From: an uncultured Pirellula sp.
GTDB lineage: Bacteria > Planctomycetota > Planctomycetia > Pirellulales > Pirellulaceae
DNA: 10,696 nucleotides
Direction: 5' to 3'
Assembly: GCA_903892365.1 (NCBI GenBank)
Contig: CAITIF010000529.1
Span: forward strand, 1 to 10,696
Shown: in pieces, positions 6,191-10,696 of the stretch
Layout: every line of letters starts with the position of its first letter
How positions within the stretch are numbered: position 1 is the first letter of the stretch
Program-made: the position numbers and the translations under genes
Notes under the pieces: generated by a model
Databases searched by the model: none
What the model saw: the letters and a program-made list of their open reading frames with translations, nothing else
What the model was told of the DNA's origin: nothing

Positions 6191-7642
6191 TTACTCCCAC
6201 GATATCGGCCGAACATCCATCATGAATCGAGTAGTGTTGTCGCGTCTTTCCCAGCAGAGCGTCCCCTGCTGCCCTTCTGCGACTTGCTTGCTCATGGCCA
6301 ACCCCAGACCAACACCCTCCCGTTTTGTCGTGAAAAAGGGTTCAAACATAGTTTCTGCAACTTTCTGTGTCGGCCCCTGTCCGTCATCCGTCACCGTCCA
6401 CCGGATCATTGGTATCTCCCCGATCGAAACTTTCTGCGTCAGAAAACTAACCTTCCCACCAGGGCCTGCAGCCTCGATCGCATTCAAGACCAGATTGATC
6501 AAGGCACTTACCACCGATGCTCCAAAACCAATTGAAACTCGATCGCAATCGAATCCTTGCGAACTTATTTCATCCAACGATTGAGAGCTTATCGCGAAAT
6601 CCACGTTTTGGTGCATGGCGATAGGACGAGTCAATTGGACAACGGCATCCACAATTTGCTTGGCCGACAACGCTGGTTCCGAACGGTCTGTTTTCGTAGT
6701 ACTGATGGTCAGCAGACGCTGAATCGTCTCTTCGGCAAGTTGCATTTGTTTGAGTGCGATTGGAAGCCCTTCTTCCAAGTCGCCAGTCGATTGGCATGTT
6801 TGAATGGCTAGTCTCGCTCCAGTCAGCCGATTGCGGAGCTCGTGCGAAAGCCCGCTCGCCATGAGATTGATCAAACGCGTTCGTTCGGCTTTCACAATCT
6901 GCCCCATGGATCGCTCCAACTGCAGACTCATCGTATTGACCGATTGATGCAGCGAATGAATTGCATCGATAGGCCCTTGCGGCGTCTCCAGTCGAAAAGT
7001 ACCGTCGGCAATGGATCGTACATGAGCACCCAGCGACTCGATTCGCGAGCCGATACGATTGGCAACCATCGCGGCAACCAAGGCAATCGCCAATGAGGCA
7101 AAGATACCGGTCGCTAACGGCAAAACAAACGCTTGCACCGATGCCGCTTGCGAATCCAAAGCATTTTCCAGCAACACCAAAAAACGCGAACGCTTTGCCG
7201 AACTAGATTCCGGAATGGAGAGACAAATCGCGTTAAAGTTGCCTTCCGAAGCGAGCTGGATTTTCTGAAGACCAGGCCCCTGCTTCGCAAGATTCGCAAC
7301 ACGACTGGGTGGCATTGAGCTCGGAAAGCGACTAGATGCAGCCTGAACCGATAAGACTTCGGAACCCTCAGAATCCGAATAGGTAGCGACCATAAGCCCT
7401 GACAGATCTTGAATCTGAGTCAAAACAGATGGTGTGAGCGGGTAGGCAGCGTTGGTGCAAAGGTCGCCGGTCGAGAGTAAACGCTTCAAAGACGTTCGTC
7501 TCGAAGCGGTGTCGGCTGCCCACTTAGAAACAAACATGACTCCCAACGCGGTCACTGCGATTGCAATGACCATGGGAAACAAAAATTGAAAACGAAGTGA
7601 GCGTTTCGTCAATCTAATGGTACTTGACCCATTAACGAACAT
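6191..7642 (-). CDS. membrane sensor histidine kinase
   Basis: This encodes 483 aa with ATG at 7640-7642 and AGGAA 4 nt upstream (7647-7651). The order is: cytoplasmic basic N-terminus; transmembrane helix 1 (about 20-39); an extracytoplasmic sensing region of about 130 residues with no recognised fold; transmembrane helix 2 (about 172-194); a HAMP-like linker (about 195-250); a HisKA dimerisation domain with phospho-acceptor His267 in SHELRNRL (266-273); and a HATPase_c domain. The HATPase_c part shows an N-box INLVLNAIEA (N383, N387), a G1 box DDGQG (419-423), an F-box FEPFF (433-437) and a G2 box GVGLGLAM (443-450). The usual Pro after HELRN is Arg272. All key catalytic residues are present, so it should autophosphorylate and pass phosphate to the regulator 4 bp downstream. 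Its start overlaps the end of sppA by 11 bp, implying translational coupling. The signal sensed is unknown; proximity to sppA hints at envelope or protein-export state. Confidence 0.92.
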   Translation of the reverse strand: MFVNGSSTIRLTKRSLRFQFLFPMVIAIAVTALGVMFVSKWAADTASRRTSLKRLLSTGDLCTNAAYPLTPSVLTQIQDLSGLMVATYSDSEGSEVLSVQAASSRFPSSMPPSRVANLAKQGPGLQKIQLASEGNFNAICLSIPESSSAKRSRFLVLLENALDSQAASVQAFVLPLATGIFASLAIALVAAMVANRIGSRIESLGAHVRSIADGTFRLETPQGPIDAIHSLHQSVNTMSLQLERSMGQIVKAERTRLINLMASGLSHELRNRLTGARLAIQTCQSTGDLEEGLPIALKQMQLAEETIQRLLTISTTKTDRSEPALSAKQIVDAVVQLTRPIAMHQNVDFAISSQSLDEISSQGFDCDRVSIGFGASVVSALINLVLNAIEAAGPGGKVSFLTQKVSIGEIPMIRWTVTDDGQGPTQKVAETMFEPFFTTKREGVGLGLAMSKQVAEGQQGTLCWERRDNTTRFMMDVRPISWE

Positions 7643-9659
7643 TCAGTTCCTGCGGCATTAGCGCCCAGATCTTGGGCTGCCCCGTTTTACTTTGAAACGC
7701 ATCGCGAAGCAGGGACAGGGTAGTATTGAAACGAAAGCCCCGATGTCCCATCAGCCCAATGAGCTTGGATTCCCATTCGGCAAACGCACCTTCTTTCAAG
7801 GCACCGTCCAAACCGATGTCGATATCTCCGTCCCCTGAATCGTCAAGCATACGGAACAGATCAAATCCGCTTGCGGGTTCGGGCTTCGAAAGGATCTTAA
7901 ACTTTTCGATTCCTGATTTCTTTGCAACAACAGCTACGCAGTCGTCGACTCCCCCCAGTTCGTCCACCAATCCATGCAGCTTAGCTTGCTCGCCGGACCA
8001 TACGCGTCCACCAGCAAGAGTCTGCAGCTTTTCAACGGGGATGTTTCGCGACTTGCTAGCAATAGACAAGAACCGTTGATAGACATCATCGATGAATCGC
8101 TGCATGTTGGCAATCTCCGCATCGGACCAGGCGCGATCGATTGCGTTCGAAGAAGCCGACTCATCCAATGACACCGATTCTACATGCACACCAACTCGGC
8201 GCAGCATCGTTCCAAGACTCAGCTTCAGCGAGAACACACCAATGGAGCCAGTGATGGTGCCACGTTCGGCGTAGATGGGTTGCCCGATACAAGTGATCCA
8301 ATACCCTCCGGAGGCTGCCATTTCTCCCATGGAGAAAACGACAGGCTTCTTCTTGGCCAATTGGTCCAAGGCTTGGCGAATCGCCTCGCTTGCGGTTGCA
8401 CTTCCGCCGGGCGAATTGATGCGCACAACAACACCTTTGACCCGATCTTCTTGAGTGAGCTCCTCGATCGCCTTGACGGTAGGTCCGGAAATGATTTCAC
8501 CTGGCGACGCTTGTTTGCCATCCATGATCGACCCGCTCAAATGCAATACAGCAATCGAATCTTCCTTGACGCGCTGAGCTTCCTTGGGGCCCGCCATCGC
8601 CTTGCTCATCAATTCAAAAAACGAGATATCTCGTTTGGGTTTTGCTTTCGGCGTCGTCCATTCGATGTCCTTTCCTGCCGACTCCTGAACCGTGGTTCGC
8701 ATTGAGCCATACGGGGCAAGCTTGGTTACAAGCCCGGCAGCTAATGCTTCGGCAGGGAGAAGCATACGTTTCTTTTGCAAGTCTCTAATGGCGGCATTGG
8801 TCAAACCGCGTCCTTTTGCAATTCGCGAGATTTGCGCACCGTTGATCGATTCCAGCATCGCTAGATAGTGGCTCTTTAGATGTTCGCTCATAACGGGGTT
8901 CGTATAAGGTTCTACGGCCCCCTTAAAGTCTCCCGCCCTTACGATCGATGCTTTGACACCAACCAAATCCATCGCGTCACGATAGAACATGGTTTCAAGA
9001 GCGGACGAAGGCATATCAACACCACCGAAATCAGCCATTACAATCTCATCGCAACTGGATGCGATCGACAAGTGAACGTTGCTGGCGTTCTCCAGCCAAG
9101 CAATGATCTTTTTGCCTTTTGCTTTCAGTTTCTCAAGCCGCCGTGCAAGCTCGTCCAACTGAGCTGAATTGAAACCGATATTCGAATCGGAAAGATCAAA
9201 AAGAACGTGGCTTAAGTTGGGTTCGTTGGCCATCTCATCGATGTAATCGCACAATCGATAAAATGACTTGCTTTTTCCGACACCACCTCCCAGCAGCAAG
9301 CTGGTTGGGTCGAACGAGGCCGCTTGAGCCAAATCATCGTACGATCCGCTCAATGCAATCGCTCGAAGCTGCTTCTTGGGTGGCAGTTTTTCTTTGGCCG
9401 GCTTCTTGGCAGGCTCTTGTTTGGCTTCCGGAGCTTTTTCTTCGGGAGTCTTTGCTGCTTCCGGGTTTTGCGCCTCGACTGGCTTAACGACTGTCTCGGA
9501 GGAAGGCTGGGCAGCAGGCTGGGCAGTAGGCTGGGCAGCGGGCTGCTCAAGCTGAGCCTTAGCGGAACCCAGTCCGCAGGAAATAGTCAGCAGGCCGACT
9601 GCGGCCAACGAATAACGTAAATTACGTGCAAAATGGTTTAGCATGGGGGTATTTGCCAT
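7632..9659 (-). CDS. sppA: SppA-type signal peptide peptidase (S49 serine protease, 67K type)
   Basis: This encodes 675 aa. SppA degrades cleaved signal peptides in the inner membrane using a Ser-Lys dyad. The long form has two tandem S49-like domains: the first supplies the Lys, the second the Ser. Here Lys246 in GDFKGAVEPY (243-252) matches the known catalytic Lys region. Ser450 in MGEMAASGGYW (444-454) matches the nucleophile motif. INSPGGS (414-420) and TGSIGVF (470-476) are further family signatures. An N-terminal signal peptide or anchor (about 11-35, possible cleavage after AKA35) leads into a 60-residue Ala/Pro/Glu/Lys-rich linker (about 37-97). The family match starts near 99. The start is the ATG at 9657-9659; Met6 is an alternative and neither has a clear Shine-Dalgarno site. 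It is the first gene of a unit with the kinase and regulator and is divergent from cmk. It may be periplasmic or membrane-bound. Both catalytic residues are intact, so activity is likely. Confidence 0.93.
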   Translation of the reverse strand: MANTPMLNHFARNLRYSLAAVGLLTISCGLGSAKAQLEQPAAQPTAQPAAQPSSETVVKPVEAQNPEAAKTPEEKAPEAKQEPAKKPAKEKLPPKKQLRAIALSGSYDDLAQAASFDPTSLLLGGGVGKSKSFYRLCDYIDEMANEPNLSHVLFDLSDSNIGFNSAQLDELARRLEKLKAKGKKIIAWLENASNVHLSIASSCDEIVMADFGGVDMPSSALETMFYRDAMDLVGVKASIVRAGDFKGAVEPYTNPVMSEHLKSHYLAMLESINGAQISRIAKGRGLTNAAIRDLQKKRMLLPAEALAAGLVTKLAPYGSMRTTVQESAGKDIEWTTPKAKPKRDISFFELMSKAMAGPKEAQRVKEDSIAVLHLSGSIMDGKQASPGEIISGPTVKAIEELTQEDRVKGVVVRINSPGGSATASEAIRQALDQLAKKKPVVFSMGEMAASGGYWITCIGQPIYAERGTITGSIGVFSLKLSLGTMLRRVGVHVESVSLDESASSNAIDRAWSDAEIANMQRFIDDVYQRFLSIASKSRNIPVEKLQTLAGGRVWSGEQAKLHGLVDELGGVDDCVAVVAKKSGIEKFKILSKPEPASGFDLFRMLDDSGDGDIDIGLDGALKEGAFAEWESKLIGLMGHRGFRFNTTLSLLRDAFQSKTGQPKIWALMPQELNVR
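9505..9540 (-). repeat. 12-bp tandem repeats in the sppA linker
   Basis: Three consecutive copies of GGCTGGGCAGCN (plus strand), with only one internal change and a variable last base, encode the AQP-type repeats near residues 40-52 of SppA. A fourth, partial copy follows. Such short in-frame repeats can change in number by slippage without breaking the frame. Confidence 0.6.
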
Positions 9660-9668
9660 TCGTTTCGG

Positions 9669-9699
9669 TTGAAGTGAACTCGTAACCTATTCAGCTCAA
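9669..9699. promoter_or_regulatory. imperfect dyad, possible operator for the sppA unit
   Basis: TTGAAGTGAA (9669-9678) and TTCAGCTCAA (9690-9699) form an inverted repeat, TTGA-N2-TGAA with its mirror, matching at 8 of 10 positions. The half-sites are centred 21 bp apart, two helical turns. The site lies just downstream of the candidate -10 of the sppA operon, where a bound regulator could block transcription. Confidence 0.35.
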
Positions 9700-9710
9700 G
9701 AGGTCATTTC

Positions 9711-9716
9711 ATTATA
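9711..9716 (-). promoter_or_regulatory. consensus -10 box for the sppA operon
   Basis: The minus strand reads a perfect TATAAT here. Transcription would start near 9704 and give a leader of about 45 nt before the sppA ATG. No good -35 is visible at 16-18 bp upstream, so the promoter would need an activator or another sigma factor. Confidence 0.4.
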
Positions 9717-9862
9717 CGCTCAAAAGTCCGCTTTAGGTGAGCAGAAACAGACTCAACAGAAACGACAAGATGGATTAAACTCAAGGAGCGGCTCGTGGAG
9801 TGGATGTTTCATCGGGCAGTCCACGGGTGTTTCCTAAGGGGTGGCCCACTTCACGCACGTTC

Positions 9863-9868
9863 AGGAGA
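9863..9868 (+). promoter_or_regulatory. ribosome binding site deciding the TTG start of cmk
   Basis: AGGAGA lies 5 nt before the TTG at 9874. It is one of the clearest Shine-Dalgarno sites in the window. The upstream in-frame GTG at 9841 has purines (TAAGGG) directly abutting it, too close to act. Confidence 0.6.
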
Positions 9869-9873
9869 GACAA

Positions 9874-10587
9874 TTGATTGTTACGATCGATGGCCCCGCG
9901 GGGGCTGGAAAGAGCTCCGTAGCAAAACGCCTGGCGAAGCAGCTCGGCTTCGATTTTCTGGACACAGGTGCAATGTACCGATGCGTCACTCTTGCCTGTC
10001 TTCGACACGGCATTTCGTTGGACCAAGTCGAATCCGTAGCCGAAATAGCCCGCGATTTGAAAATCAACTTGAGCCCGCATTGCGTCGAACTTAACGGAGA
10101 GAACGTGACCGAGGCCATCCGAACGCCGAAAGTCACCAAGTCGATCCAGGCAATTGCCGATAATGTTCAGGTCAGGTCCATTCTGGTGAATGCCCAGAGA
10201 AAATGGGGGCAAGGCAAGGACGCTGTCACCGAAGGAAGAGACCAAGGGACTGTCGCCTTTCCGACAGCGGAATGCAAGATTTTCTTGACCGCTGGTCCCG
10301 AGGAGAGGGCTCGACGGCGGGTAGCTCAGCTTTTGGAACTGGGGGTGGATGTTAGCTTCGAAGAGGTGCTGGAGCTCCAAAACCAAAGGGATTCCCAAGA
10401 CACTCTGCGTCCTGAGGGGGGCTTACGACCGGCGGTGGATTCCATCATGGTCTGTACCGATGGTATGTCCGAAGATGAAGTCTTGAACAAGCTCGTGAAT
10501 ATCGTCGACCAAAGAAGATCATTCCTGCTTGGATTAAATAGCAACGATCCTTTAGCCAACAGCCAATCACCGCTCCAGCCCAAATGA
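9874..10587 (+). CDS. cmk: cytidylate kinase (CMP/dCMP kinase)
   Basis: This encodes 237 aa. The enzyme transfers phosphate from ATP to CMP or dCMP in the cytoplasm, feeding pyrimidine nucleotide and CDP-lipid synthesis. The TTG at 9874 is preferred over the in-frame GTG at 9841. It has the strong Shine-Dalgarno site, and the protein then begins with the family-typical I-V-T-I-D-G-P followed by P-loop GPAGAGKSS (7-15). Other Cmk features are LDTGAMYR (29-36, CMP binding), the GRDQGTVAFP segment (usual GRDxGT, CMP/nucleotide site), KIFLTAGPEERARRR (LID region) and an NQRDSQD motif (usual RDxxD). Length fits the family (about 220-230 aa), with a short extra C-terminal tail. It is divergent from sppA and overlaps the next gene by ATGA, suggesting a cmk-plsC operon. 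It is probably essential or nearly so. Confidence 0.94.
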   Translation: MIVTIDGPAGAGKSSVAKRLAKQLGFDFLDTGAMYRCVTLACLRHGISLDQVESVAEIARDLKINLSPHCVELNGENVTEAIRTPKVTKSIQAIADNVQVRSILVNAQRKWGQGKDAVTEGRDQGTVAFPTAECKIFLTAGPEERARRRVAQLLELGVDVSFEEVLELQNQRDSQDTLRPEGGLRPAVDSIMVCTDGMSEDEVLNKLVNIVDQRRSFLLGLNSNDPLANSQSPLQPK

Positions 10588-10696
10588 CTCTATCGAACTA
10601 CGCCCCCTCCCGCATCGCAAAACAGCTTTTCTATCGATTTGTTCGAATCACATCTCGAATGATCGCAGCCGTTGGTTTTGGTTTTCGTGCCGAGGG
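10584..10696 (+). CDS. PlsC-like lysophospholipid acyltransferase, N-terminal fragment (runs off right edge)
   Basis: The ATG at 10584 overlaps the cmk stop as ATGA, a typical translational-coupling arrangement, and the frame is open for 37 codons to the edge. The visible part (LFYRFVRITSRMIAAVGFGF, then RAEG) resembles the hydrophobic N-terminus that precedes the HxxxxD acyltransferase motif in 1-acylglycerol-3-phosphate acyltransferases. The diagnostic motif is beyond the window. The call rests mainly on this segment and on cmk-plsC adjacency, which I recall in planctomycetes and several other bacteria. There is no separate Shine-Dalgarno site. Confidence 0.5.
   Translation, partial: MTLSNYAPSRIAKQLFYRFVRITSRMIAAVGFGFRAE

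Larger units (their letters stand above)
9660..9873. other. divergent control region between sppA and cmk
   Basis: This spacer separates the sppA start from the probable cmk start at 9874. It contains a consensus -10 for the sppA side and an imperfect dyad (both listed separately). I could not find a convincing promoter for cmk. The plus-strand ORF from 9795 is an out-of-frame shadow. Confidence 0.45.

Overview
This window looks like chromosomal DNA from a planctomycete, most likely of the Pirellulaceae (Rhodopirellula/Blastopirellula type). That is an inference from moderate GC, short weak or absent Shine-Dalgarno sites at several genes, short gene clusters separated by gene-poor spacers, and protein types I associate with that group: an FHA protein, a membrane-anchored coiled-coil protein, a Pro-rich coiled-coil lipoprotein, a long SppA with a low-complexity N-terminal linker, and cmk followed by a PlsC-like gene. 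I see no mobile element, CRISPR array, tRNA, rRNA or phage gene.

Left part (1-3000). The 5' end of an FHA-domain gene runs off the left edge on the minus strand. Upstream of it, also on the minus strand, is a gene for a membrane-anchored two-segment coiled-coil protein that ends at a plausible intrinsic terminator. Divergent from that gene, across a spacer of about 290 bp, is a plus-strand gene for a large envelope lipoprotein with a coiled coil, a long Pro-rich linker and a C-terminal beta-rich domain.

Middle part (3001-4776). Nearly 1 kb lacks a convincing gene but holds a 16-bp perfect palindrome, a pair of mutually exclusive hairpins, and minus-strand ORF fragments in two frames that could be a decayed gene. 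A SAM-dependent methyltransferase gene follows on the plus strand. Its 3' end overlaps the end of the convergent response-regulator gene by 24 bp.

Right part (4753-9659, minus strand) is a tight three-gene unit transcribed right to left: an SppA-type S49 protease, then a membrane sensor histidine kinase (11-bp overlap), then an NtrC-type response regulator (4-bp gap). The regulator keeps an intact receiver domain and Fis-type DNA-binding end. Its AAA+ domain has lost the sigma-54-contacting GAFTGA loop, the Walker B Asp, the sensor I Asn and one arginine finger. This is the most interesting signal in the window: a membrane sensor and a probably sigma-54-independent regulator coupled to an envelope protease.

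Divergent from sppA, across a spacer with a consensus -10 box and an imperfect dyad, are cytidylate kinase (cmk, probable TTG start) and the beginning of a PlsC-like acyltransferase gene that overlaps it by ATGA and runs off the right edge.
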